Positions 12,585-23,576 of a stretch of DNA of 64,000 nt are shown one piece after another. Each line of letters starts with the position of its first letter. Positions within the stretch are counted from its first letter, which is position 1. Source of the stretch: Unio delphinus (taxonomy: Eukaryota > Mollusca > Bivalvia > Unionida > Unionidae). The position numbers and the translations under genes are program-made. The stretch is taken from positions 646,501 through 710,500 of the forward strand of contig JAQISU010000134.1 of the NCBI GenBank assembly GCA_029339505.1. The letters are read 5' to 3'. The notes beneath the pieces were generated by a model that ran no database searches, was not told the origin of the DNA, and was given only the letters and a program-made list of their open reading frames with translations.

Positions 12585-14994
12585 GCAGAAATCCATACTT
12601 AGATGCATTTGTGCGAGTCCTTGCAGTTAATGCACATGATGCGGTCGAATCACTATTTGAGCGCAAAAGACAAATATTCACAACACTACAAGTAAATGTA
12701 AGTAATAAATGAGGATATTTTAACAGAGATGATTCAGTTTAATCTGGATAATGTTTTAGCATACTAGTTTTCATCATTCTTTCAATGAAATTTACATAGT
12801 TTAATTTCTTCAACGTTTTTACAGAATTTGGATAAAGATTCCTTAAAAATCTCGTCTCTTTTATTGAATTTCTAATTATTGACCTTAAAAAAAATAAAGT
12901 ATAACGCAATGTTATTTCTAACTTTTGTGGAACCTTTGCATTACTCCTGATGGGGCATTATAATCTATCATCTTTCACCAACTTTTGTTTGCCTCTTTTT
13001 CCTAGTTTGCCTTGATATAGGAACAAACGTTTGATATTTCAGCATTCGTATCTTTATATTCCATTCCTTTATATGTAAAACCAGTTTCATAACTTGAAGC
13101 TAACCTTTTAATTCTAAGTAGTTTAACGAGAACGATTCATTTACTGCGAATACAATTCCATCGCTTACAAGTTAATTAGGTAACTTGGTGTAAAAGGGTT
13201 ATGAATGTATTTCTTTTTAAAATAGAGGAACACTGACGTTGGTGTAGATGCTAAACAAGTTCTTGGATTTGAGCCAAAAGTAAAATCCATGACACAGAAG
13301 GTCCATGACAGAGAGTCATATTTGGGTAAGTATATATTTCAGTATGTACACCGTAATATGAAGTCCTAATAATACGCTTATGAAAATGCAAGAAATGCTT
13401 GACAAGAAATCTCCACAACGCAAAAAATGTGAATAACTTTGTTATCTAGTATTAAGAGTGTGCACTTCTACACGAGAGGAACTCAACCAATGTCAACGCG
13501 CAACGTTAAAGGAAACAAACTTACACGCATCAACAGTTAATACATATTGCTTTGTCGTCGCTTTCGTCTATTTTGAAGGACAAAATTATCGCTATCAATA
13601 ATTTTCGTTATCTTGTTCTACAGAGTACTCTGGTCTTGCTGACTCCGTGTTTTTGCCTCCTGGCTTTACATGGCAAGAAGTCGACCAAGATACAAGGCAG
13701 AACAAAGTGACATCTTCAGGTTAGTTATTAAAATAGATAAATACATTTAAATAAATCAATACAAAATATGTTTGAAGACAATAATATGAAACATGCACAT
13801 TGCTCCTATATCATACAGGTTAATAGTGTAGATATTTGGTTGGTATAAACAATAAAGTTTAGTATTGAACTTGTTTGTAATTTAAATTTTGCTTAGTTTC
13901 TATAGATATTCATGTGTCTTCTATAAAACTCTCCTATATCGAAAACGTTGTCATGTATGTTTGAAATGTGATTGAAACAAGAGAATGCAATTGAAACTAT
14001 CGATTTTAAAAATTATGACGGAGTCGGCATCGAGCCAAGGACAGCAGAGGGACAAAGCGAGCATGTCATTGTGTGCTATACCGGTTGTCTGACTCTGCAA
14101 CATACTGTATTTTTCTAACCTTTCGACCAATTGACAAATGAATGAAAAATCGCAGTTCATCCTTTTAAGTTATTTTAAATACAGAATAATGTGCACGTCA
14201 TTAAATCTTTCAGACTTGTCTACACCACTCAGACAACAAATGACAGTTGTGCATGACTATAAGGCCAGTGGAAAACACGAGCTCACGTGCAAGAAAGGTA
14301 AGATATCATTATATTTTACTTGCAGAGAAGCATATCACATTTTCATACATTTTAAAAACATATTCTAAACTCTTGCAATATATTGCCTTTTTCTCAGGAT
14401 ATTATTGTTATTGGTGCTGGTGGTTTTTTTCTTTATTTGAAAGAGATAACACTATTTAGTACAATCTGAAAAGTAGTAGATTTTCTTTCTGTATCTTCAT
14501 TAATTTTATCTTTTTTGATCAACGAGATAAAATTCTACAAATCTCGGCAAATATATGTGACTGAGTTGTATCTGTATATTACCCAGCGGGATAAAAGCAG
14601 GAAAAATGAAATGGGGTTATCTTTACTTTCAGCTGGTACTATTAATACTTTTAATCAATGATTTAAATCCTCCTCATAATACGAAATATACATAAATCTC
14701 ATTTCCACTTACTGTAGATATAGGAGGAACAATACAAATAAAAATACAAGTGAAACCTGTTGCTGCTACATACTTTTAACAATTACTCGCTGACACAGAA
14801 TGTACTAATGTATCAACATTTTATCCACAGGAATGGTGATCAATCAACTGACGGATGCCAATGAACTTGGAATGGCACTCGGTTTTTATAAGAGAAACGT
14901 TCCTTTCAATAAGATAGAAATCGGCTTTTTCCCCGTAAAGTGTGTGAGCAATGAACCCCGACTTGTTTTAAAGAAAAGCTGCCGACGCAACTAG
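7563..14994 (+). CDS. Copy B (complete, 11 exons): PACSIN/syndapin-like F-BAR/SH3 protein, 409 aa
   Basis: Exons: 7563-7615, 8736-8851, 9351-9465, 10038-10149, 10649-10798, 11689-11819, 12589-12697, 13226-13325, 13624-13719, 14214-14297, 14831-14994. They sum to 1230 nt and stay in frame through every GT-AG junction. The start ATG is the first after an in-frame TGA at 7527; a second in-frame ATG is residue 7. Residues 19-290 resemble an F-BAR domain: DFDFW at 19-23, an ERA-type helix at 29-31 with W44, YPV...AF...HLDV at 58-79, then charged helices at 100-225. Residues 337-395 resemble SH3: HDY at 341-343, EL at 350-351, GFFP at 387-390. PACSINs bind and curve membranes and use SH3 to recruit dynamin and N-WASP; this role is inferred. 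The array has usual PACSIN order and near-usual length. Copy-specific residues are Met42 (Leu elsewhere) and His349 (shared with D). Nostrin, PSTPIP or another F-BAR/SH3 family is the alternative. Confidence 0.8.
8025..8275 (-). mobile_element. tRNA-derived SINE (type 1) in intron 1 of copy B
   Basis: Antisense to the gene. The minus strand starts with GAGTGGCCGAGTGGTCTAAA (tRNA-like A-box region), has a damaged B box (ACGAGTCT) and ends in a CAA tail, seen as GTT repeats at 8025-8041. It is the same family as the nested SINE at 3611 and the young SINE at 35184. Confidence 0.7.
8868..9194. repeat. Two CT microsatellites in intron 2 of copy B
   Basis: CT tracts at 8868-9023 (with CTGT interruptions) and 9095-9194, separated by a 45-bp copy of the exon 2 tail. 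The first tract starts about 16 bp after the exon 2 donor. Confidence 0.97.
9034..9078 (+). pseudogene. Duplicated 45-bp tail of exon 2 inside intron 2 of copy B
   Basis: Repeats the last 45 bp of exon 2 (codons for [14 protein letters not shown], one base changed: AAT for AAA) and the following GT donor and ACGCG linker. It lacks the exon 2 acceptor. A CT tract lies directly upstream, and the first AG after it (in ACAAG, near 9046) is a conceivable acceptor. Most likely it arose by slippage or unequal exchange between CT tracts. Confidence 0.85.
11158..11221. repeat. CT microsatellite in intron 5 of copy B
   Basis: CT tract after a short TGTC repeat. Confidence 0.97.
12539..12585. repeat. 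TTA microsatellite at the exon 7 acceptor, copy B
   Basis: TTA repeats run up to the TTGCAG acceptor of exon 7, replacing an ordinary pyrimidine tract. Confidence 0.95.
12825..12898 (+). other. Possible alternative terminal exon with AATAAA, copy B
   Basis: Acceptor-like site just before 12825, 16 codons, TAA at 12873-12875 and AATAAA at 12893-12898. Identical in layout to copy A. Confidence 0.35.
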
Positions 14995-15004
14995 CCTAAT
15001 AACA

Positions 15005-15010
15005 ATTAAA
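15005..15010 (+). terminator. Candidate polyadenylation signal (ATTAAA), copy B
   Basis: Begins 11 bp after the stop at 14994; context as in copy A. Confidence 0.4.
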
Positions 15011-15181
15011 TTGTCGGGTATTTTATAACAAAAATGTAAATATTGTATATACATGCAAATTCATTATTTTTTATTCTAGTGAAAGCATTACGAATAATGG
15101 TATTATCTCGGGGACTTTTACATTCCTGATGCCAGCAATGGGCCTGCCACTGAATATTGATCATAATAATTTTATTTGTGC

Positions 15182-15224
<43 letters not shown>

Positions 15225-15226
<2 letters not shown>

Positions 15227-17102
15227 TGGTTTTCTGCTTAATAAGATACCTTCGTTGCACTCTGCTATACTAAGTCAGGCGAATGCCGATGCCATATTGT
15301 CACATGATCAAAACAAAAAAAATGGCATTATACGGAGAAACTGAGTTAATCTAACCGTGGCACTTTTATTTCTTTAATAGTCTTGTTCTTAATGACACAA
15401 TATTAACTTTACTAACACTTTTACTATGAACTATAACGGTAGTTATATTATGTACAAGATTAACCACCAATTTGTCATAGAATACTAAGTTTTACAAATA
15501 TTTTTGCTAGTCGGCGAAGATGAAAGAAAAGGGTACACACAACGGTATTTTTATAATATTGCACATTTTACACAGGTCATCGCAGAGATTCCTTCTCCAA
15601 TCGATTCCTTGATAAATTTTAATAATATGAGGTGATGAACACTTGATCAAGGAGTCAATTACAGATCTAAGTTTCAAATGATGTAATCTACGAAACATTT
15701 ATTTCACAAAATAGTGTTATCCCATTCCTCTTTAATATATAAGAGATGGTATTTTTGTCTTATATCTTCAGCAAATGAATGCTATCGTCTGTCCGTTACG
15801 TCAATTTCGGAAGTGAAAAGTATCACGAGATTAATTGCAATCGATGTTTGTTAAATGATGCAGTCGGAGTGTTCGATATTGAACCAAATATCGTCATATT
15901 CACCCCCTCTAGAAATAGGGTTCAACTATACAACACATAGGGTACCCAGAAAACCCACTCCATGCCGCTTTCCGCTAACTTCATAAAAGAGATAGCATTT
16001 GGTCTTAATATCTGGCAAACAAAATTTTTCATGTGTCGCCTTCAATCAATTCTGATGTATAAAGGATCAAGGAATTGATTGCAAATGGAATATATATTGG
16101 ACATTACATGGTGCAGTATGAATGCACAATATTAAATCAAATATCGTTACATTCATCCCCTCGTTGGATAGGGTTGATCTTGTTGTTGTTGTTGTTGTTA
16201 TTATTATTGTGATTGTTATAGAGTTTAACGCCATTTTCCAGCACAAGATGGGTTATACATGGCGGCCACTATAAATATTGGAGGGTAGAACTCGGAAAAC
16301 GCCAGCAAGAACCACCGATCCACGAGCAGCTACTGGCAACCTTCTCACGTAACCACATTAGCTGCATCTGAGACTCGAACCTCTGCAGACAGAGGTGAGA
16401 TGGCAATGATCCGTAGCGGTGAGCGCTTTAGGCCACTCGGCAAGTCAGGGCTCCGCCCTCGAATAGGGTTGCTATTTCAATCCTAATGCTTGGTAAAGTC
16501 TGAGGTGTCGTGTAAAGCGAGATATCACTATCGATGTAAAATTGATCAGGTAATTTATCGCAACCAGACTATGTTGGCTGACTTAGTATGAAGTGTGCAA
16601 TATTTGCAAGAAAATTGTTTCCCTCACCCCCTCTTGAAAGAAGGGTGATATTTTCGTATTAATCTGTGGCTATATTTTGGCTATCGTACATTATCTCATA
16701 TCAATTTCGATTTAAAAATTATCAAGGAATCGATTGGAAAATTATTTTTTAGATGACGCTGTATAAAATGTGCAATATGAACAAAACTATCGTTGTGCGT
16801 ACGCTTTTATTTCATCTTCCCTAGTAGTAAAAAAGTTTGTAAAAATTATTATATGACCTAACTGGTGGTTAACCTTGAACACCAGATAACGACTGCTATA
16901 GTCCAAATCAAAAGTATTAGTGGAGTTCACATTGTGTCACTAAGAATGAGGATATTAAAGGAATAAATGTGCAGATGTTAGATATACTAGATCTCTCCGT
17001 ATGAGACCATTTGTTTCGATCAGGTGACAATATGGCGTCGGCGTTCGCCTGACTTATATAGCAGAGTGCAACGCAGAGAGCATGATAAACCGGGAACCGT
17101 TC

Positions 17103-17105
<3 letters not shown>
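15225..17105. mobile_element. Foldback element, unit 2
   Basis: Same 1881-bp element as in unit 1, flanked by GA tracts at 15184-15224 (short here) and 17106-17162. Nested SINE at 16178-16449. Confidence 0.65.
16178..16449 (-). mobile_element. tRNA-derived SINE (type 1), nested, unit 2
   Basis: Orthologous to the copy at 3611-3882, same insertion point in the foldback element. Confidence 0.65.
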
Positions 17106-17164
<59 letters not shown>

Positions 17165-17380
17165 ATAATGTCTCAATAAGTTTATTATGTTTTACGGGTG
17201 TGAATTATCGTGATTCAGCGAATAAACAAAATTGCCTTACATATTGTTTGTGTTATTATTTAATCATAATGTTAGCCTCATGGGTTCACCACCCACAGAC
17301 AGACACCGACACACACCACCTTCCCCTTAAAAAAGAGTGAGTAATGTATTACCTGATTTTGTTTGTTTCTTTGATAAGGA

Positions 17381-17675
17381 TTCTTAACTTAGCTTTAGAA
17401 AAGATTCAGTCATATCGCTACGATGTCTGCAGTGAGGCAGTTAAAAGTGATGTATAACACTAGGGCATCATGAAACAGACATGTAGCACGATCTCCCATT
17501 AAGTCGCTGTATCCTGACGCAAGGCCTACTAGTCCTAACACTAACCTCTTAATGCTGAGCGTCAAACGAGGCAGCTGTTAGAACCATTTTGTAAGTCTTT
17601 AGTATGACTCGGCCGGGGATCGAACCCACAATCTCCCATATCTTCGGCGGACGCTCTAACCACTAGGCCACCGGA
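17381..17675 (-). mobile_element. tRNA-derived SINE (type 2), unit 2
   Basis: Same insertion as at 4836-5130, with a few substitutions (for example near 17676). Confidence 0.7.
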
Positions 17676-17943
17676 TAGGTTTGTGTTACCTGAAGATCAT
17701 CGAATACGACGGTGCGAAAGAATTTGAAGGATAAAGAATACATATTCAACAAGATGATATTCTGCAATGCTCTGAGCTTTCCAAGTATTTCAATGTATGA
17801 ACCGGCGCTCACACACAAACGCACACACAAAACTATGCAATATATATGCATGGTGTATCAGTGATCTTACACGAGATCTATAAATATTTCATTTAATGGA
17901 AACGCGGCTTGCTTTTCATTGATTTCGATCGTTTCTTGCTGCG

Positions 17944-17948
<5 letters not shown>

Positions 17949-18024
<76 letters not shown>
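17949..18024. repeat. GA microsatellite, third tract of unit 2
   Basis: GA repeat with a GG phase break near 17995. Confidence 0.97.
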
Positions 18025-18026
<2 letters not shown>

Positions 18027-19936
18027 GGGGGGAGAATTGTTGGGTGGGCTATGGACATTTTCATATTGAATAAATAATCATCGATTTTCAGAACATTATA
18101 CTAAGTTTATTAAACAAAACAAAAACACACTATTATATTGATCAAAGTATGTGTTACACGCAACCGAGAGATGTACCGCTCAATGGCTACAGTATTTGCA
18201 GCTTTGTATCATTTATTACATAAAGACTGTAAATAAATTCCATGGAAAGTGCGCACATTTCGTTACAACGAGCTACATTGTTGGAGGTTAGTTGGTGTAA
18301 GTTATATTTCAAGCGTTTTATCCAGCACAAATACTTTTTCTCTCTCACTCCAGATTTCTTCATTTTTTGTGTTTTTGCTTCTTTTTTGTGTCCTTTAGAT
18401 GTGAGAGTGAATTTGGAACGGAAAAAAATCATTGCGATGAAATTGTGCATCATATTAAATTCATTTAAAAAGCGGGCATTATGATTACATGTATACATTA
18501 ATATATAACAACTAGACATACAATGCACAGAAGTACATTTTGTAGCGAATACAATCGGTAGGTATGTCAGGATTTGTATGTCTAGTATCAACTTGTGGAA
18601 TTTGTACATGATCTAAGCACACCGCTAACTAAAATGACTGCTCTCTTGTGCTAAAATATCAGCCTGAATTAGTCGAAAGTACAAGTAAACTATATTTAGG
18701 AGTTATTAAAACAGGGACAATGTATGAATTACCAAATACATCAAATGTAAAAATAAAGGTTCTCGGGTCTTTTTTCAAATTTACCTCTGAAGTCCAGGAA
18801 GTGAAAATGACCAAGCGGAGCTAGCAGGTTTTGGAGAGATGCACATCGTAAGTAAGGCCAAGCTGTATACTCTATGATCTATATTACGCCCATCAATCAC
18901 GCACCAAAAATTAAGGAAATTAAAGGTTCTTTGAATACTAAATGAGGATTTAATAGGTCCTTTTTCAAGATCCAGTATATCCAAGGATATATTTTTTCTT
19001 ACTATTCTAACACTATGCAAAATACAAAGCTGTAGGGCGCCAACTGAATTAATAATTTCTGCATACACAGGATGATAAAGCCCACTACTTGACACATGTC
19101 ATAATAAGCATCATCTAAAAGAAACCTTTGTTAAACTTAATTTAAAGTTACATTCTAGGATATTGTTTTACTAAACTTATAACATAGAATGTGGTACACG
19201 TCATAGAAGCTAGGTATTTGTAATGGGGATTTCCAATAACCATAAATCTTACCTTAATATTTAACCGTCTATAACAGAGAACAGCTTATCCATGTATTAT
19301 TTGTTTGCAAAACAAACGTTATTGGTAAGGTACAATATTAACTTGATTTTGGACAATGTCAAGTAAAAATACAATGAAAACTTACAATCATTGTTTTAAA
19401 GGTTATATTTACAAATTAAAAATACATGACACATGTACATAGTGATTGCAATAGGAGCAAATATGGCTAGAAATAAAGTACAAATATTTTATCCAGATAT
19501 GAATTTTACCTACGATAATAACCCAACTTGTACTGCTTATATATGTAAAAAAAAATTAAATAAATTTAAACAAACGATGAAAGGTAGTTACCTCTCATCT
19601 CCCACCCATCCACACACCTAAGAATGGAAAGACAAATGGTACAAAGCTAATATTTGAAGGTATGCTGGAGCTGTTGTGAGGCTCTTCAAGCAAAACAATG
19701 CGTAGTTCAAAAATGTGTTTACTGTGAGACGAAGTTACAGGAACTGAGTGGGAAAGGTTTATGGATTCTTTATGCAAAACTGCAATAACAATAATAATTC
19801 AGGTTGCAAATTATAATTTTAGCTATTGACATCCTCGGAATCAAAAAGAGAAATAAAAACGAACTCTTAATGTATTATTAACTTTCTGTTCTTCATTCAA
19901 GCTACTCATTTGTGTAATATCGAAATCAAGTGAGAC
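18025..19936. other. Intergenic spacer of unit 2, no recognised gene
   Basis: A 104-codon minus-strand frame (18781-19095) ends next to a GTAAAT donor-like site. A second minus-strand frame at 19595-19777 follows a TTATTGCAG acceptor-like site. I do not recognise either product, and they could be chance frames. Confidence 0.5.
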
Positions 19937-20000
19937 TGACGAAGATCACGTCACTCTTCGTGACGTAATCTATGACGCAGCGTTTCCAAGAGTGACGTTT
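19937..20000 (+). promoter_or_regulatory. TGACG motif cluster upstream of copy C
   Basis: Same five motifs with the same spacing, 98-161 bp before the start at 20098. No substitution was noticed inside the cluster. Confidence 0.42.
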
Positions 20001-20097
20001 CTTATTCTTACGCTGTGCATCAAGCTTGCTAGACGTATTCACGTTGACAGAAAGAAATATCTGATTTTTCAAGTCTATTCTTTTCAAATTTGATGAA

Positions 20098-21398
20098 ATG
20101 TTGGATTTTCAAGTAATGAGCGATTTCCCGGAGTCATATTCAGCATTAACGTGAGTACTTTATAAATATAAATATATGATTTTGAAAGGAAACGAATGGT
20201 TGGATGACTCTCTTCCCCACAAATTCACCCCTCCCCCGCCATTTACACAGTATTCGACCTGACCAAACGCTACTATTTAATAGTTAACCTTTTGTTTATG
20301 GTTGGTAGGTTGGAAGAGAAAAGTGTCATGTGCACTTCTACTATCATTATCTAAACTGATTAAGAATCGTAAGATCCAATTAAAAATTGTTTCCATTCTA
20401 CCCATTACAGTAATCAAAATAGAGCTCTGTAAAAGGACGCGTTGGTTTCATTATATTGCACGAATGGTGCTTGATTATTACAGCATGACCCGACAACCAT
20501 AGGTAGCTTCAAATAAATGAAAGAAACTCTAAAATAGGTGCTTTCTTCCTTTTCCTACTGTTGTTGTTGTTGTAGGGTTTAACGCCATTTTTGTTAGCAC
20601 ACGATAGGCTATACATGGCGGCCAGTATTATTGGTGGAAGAAGAACCCGGGAAATACCCTGGGAAAGAACCACCGACCCACGATAAGCTACTGACAAGCT
20701 TTCTCACATACCCACATTAGCCGAATCTTAGACTCGTTCCCACGCAGAGGTGAGATGGCAGTGATCCGTAGCGGAGAGCGCTTTAGACCACTCGGCCACT
20801 CGCCCGCTCCCAGTCCGCCCCACCCCTTTTTTCTTTCTTTATTTCCCTACTGTAGGATCATAATATTGTTCCATTGCTAAAGTTTAAATTCTCGATTTAA
20901 TTCCTTATTTATCTTGAGAAAAATAAATATATTTAATGACAGATTGATGTGAAAGGTTAGATAATGGAAATGGACAAACTAAAACTAATAAAATTGCTCG
21001 ACAGTTTTCAATCGGCAGATTACACTATTACACTAAATCATGCAAACTAACCGGAAACTGCAGTCGAAGGACAGTTCTTTTCGTTTTGAAGGCACCATCA
21101 GCAAATTAGTAAAAACACCACCGGAAATGTTCCTATAGTTTTCAGATGAAGATAATATAGTTAAGCTGACTTTGCTGTTGATTTAACCTCATCTCACGTA
21201 ATGAATAATTTTGATCCAATTTATTATAGTTATACATAACTCAATATACTTCCTATTTCTGTTTAAGTGACTTTGACTTCTGGGCGGATGTTCTGAAGGA
21301 GAGAGCTCTCAGCCAAGATTGGTGTGAGAGTAAGGCTCTGGCCTGGAACAAGAAACTTAAAACACGTCTGACCATGGCCAGAGGTACCCATCTAACGC

Positions 21399-21477
<79 letters not shown>

Positions 21478-21489
21478 TCTCTGTCTCTG

Positions 21490-21525
<36 letters not shown>

Positions 21526-23507
21526 TCTCAGTACCCTTGTAACATATTGCATGTAATTTACATATGACTGACATATATTCTACTGTAACAACGTTTGCTA
21601 TTGACAGATTAATTGTAAGTATTTACTTTATTATTTTGAACCTTAAAAAGTCAACATTCGCAAGGATTGTTTTTCGTTACTTCAGATTATCCTGTCATCT
21701 CGAGAGCTTTCTCTTCCTTCTTTAATGATGTTGCTATGCAACATTTGGATGTCGAAAAAGACGTCTTTATATGCCTGGACGCAGCCAGAGTCTTAAGGAA
21801 GTTAGTATATGAAGTTATTTTATCTAGTACACTAACCTGAAATCACTTGTTATTTATTTTGAAAGTCAAGGGTTTCGTGTGCCGTTTAATGCACATATTG
21901 ATCGATGTTCCTGTTTTATTCATGGAAAACTAGTTATTTGATGATTGGTGTTTGTTTGATATGTGACATATTCGTGTGTCCAAATTATGTTAAAGTTCAT
22001 CTGCTGCTTGGGTAAATTCGTTTTCTTTTAATAGAATTTAAATTCACAACGTTACTGTTTGACTTTAAAGATTCAAGATGAGTTTTATATTAATTAAACC
22101 TATTGTATAGCGCTAAATAACCTAAACATTCTGGTGCACCGTTACAAAACAATCAATCAATCATTATATCAATTAACATTGGAATGTAATTGATCATAAA
22201 AGCGTGGTAATCATAAGTGACTTAGACGAGACCGAAGATTTCTCGCTAAGCAAGCAGAACCTAAAATGTCTCCCAAATGTTAGTGACATTTTTAATTTCT
22301 TTCTCAGTTTCTTTTCACACAGTTTAGAGGTATATTTGTCTAGTGGCTTACAGTTCTTTTAAATGTTCATCAAACAACCTTATTTCAGATTTTCTATGTG
22401 TTCAGAAGAGAAAATGATCTTGAACATTCTGAGAAAAGCCCTTAAGAAGACCAGAAAAACATATATTCAGGCATACAGACAGACTGAGAACAGGCGGCGG
22501 GTAAGAATAGGAGAATATTTTGCACCCATATTCATCTGGATAAAAAGATAGTGCAATTACTTAGACCATTCATAAGATGTCTTTAAATCTATTGTTTCCT
22601 TTTTTATTTCAACACAATCTTTACTGCATAGCAATTCTTCAGGCGGACAAGGCAAAACTGTATAATATAATCTATGTACATCTTAGCATACAAATGACTA
22701 TTTATACTGCATAAGTATTTTTCATTATATATATATTCATTCTTACCTAATCTGAATGATGAGAACATTTTTTAAATGATAAACACCAACAATAATGTCG
22801 AGAATAATAACAACACAAAGAATACTGATGATGACTGAGGCGATTATGATGAGTTATAATCTCATAATTCCACAAATCGGCATAAAATGTTTTCTTATAT
22901 TGGTAATCTATTGGTCCACAACTGCATTAAGTCATTAGATTAACTGACATTATGGTGACTCTCATTACTTTTAGAACTATTTAATTTCTTGATTTGTACA
23001 GATGTATAAGGACGTTTTAATCCGTCTAGAGTCCAAAATGAGATTCAAGAAGGTCATCAAACAGGCTCTTAGGGTCAAGGCCAAGGAAGCCGCCGACCGC
23101 TTTGTGAAAGCCCTAGAATTAGAGCAGACGGCGAAGGTGAAGATGATCACGGTAATGCTGTTTCTTTTTCATGTTCACTTATTGTTACATGTGTTGAACA
23201 GTAACTTCAGAAAACTCATATAACATACTCTCAGTGGCTCCGATTTGGGCATGTTGTTGGGGGAAACTTGAGAAGCCAAGATAAACCGACAGCCTTGGAC
23301 TGACCATCACTTACATGTAAAAACTGGAGATTTTTCACAAGAGATACAAAGTATCTTCATTATTCGCGATTTAGATTTACTGTCATGCTATTATTAAATG
23401 CATTTTCATTGAACTGACTAGATACTATAGTTTGGAGGCATCATAAGACAGGACTTTACAATAGATAGTGTGAAAGTTATCACCCCTCTCTGTATGTCTA
23501 GTCTGTC

Positions 23508-23576
<69 letters not shown>

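Larger units (their letters stand above)
1..12595 (+). repeat. Tandem array unit 1 (12,595 bp)
   Basis: The first bases of the window recur at 12596, 24954, 37585, 50051 and 62599, and the sequence between them recurs in the same order. The unit boundary is arbitrary because the window opens inside exon 7. Unit 1 carries exons 7-11 of copy A and exons 1-6 of copy B. Its private features include a second CT tract with an exon 2 fragment in intron 2 (shared only with unit 5) and a run of G after the third GA tract near 5485. Confidence 0.98.
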
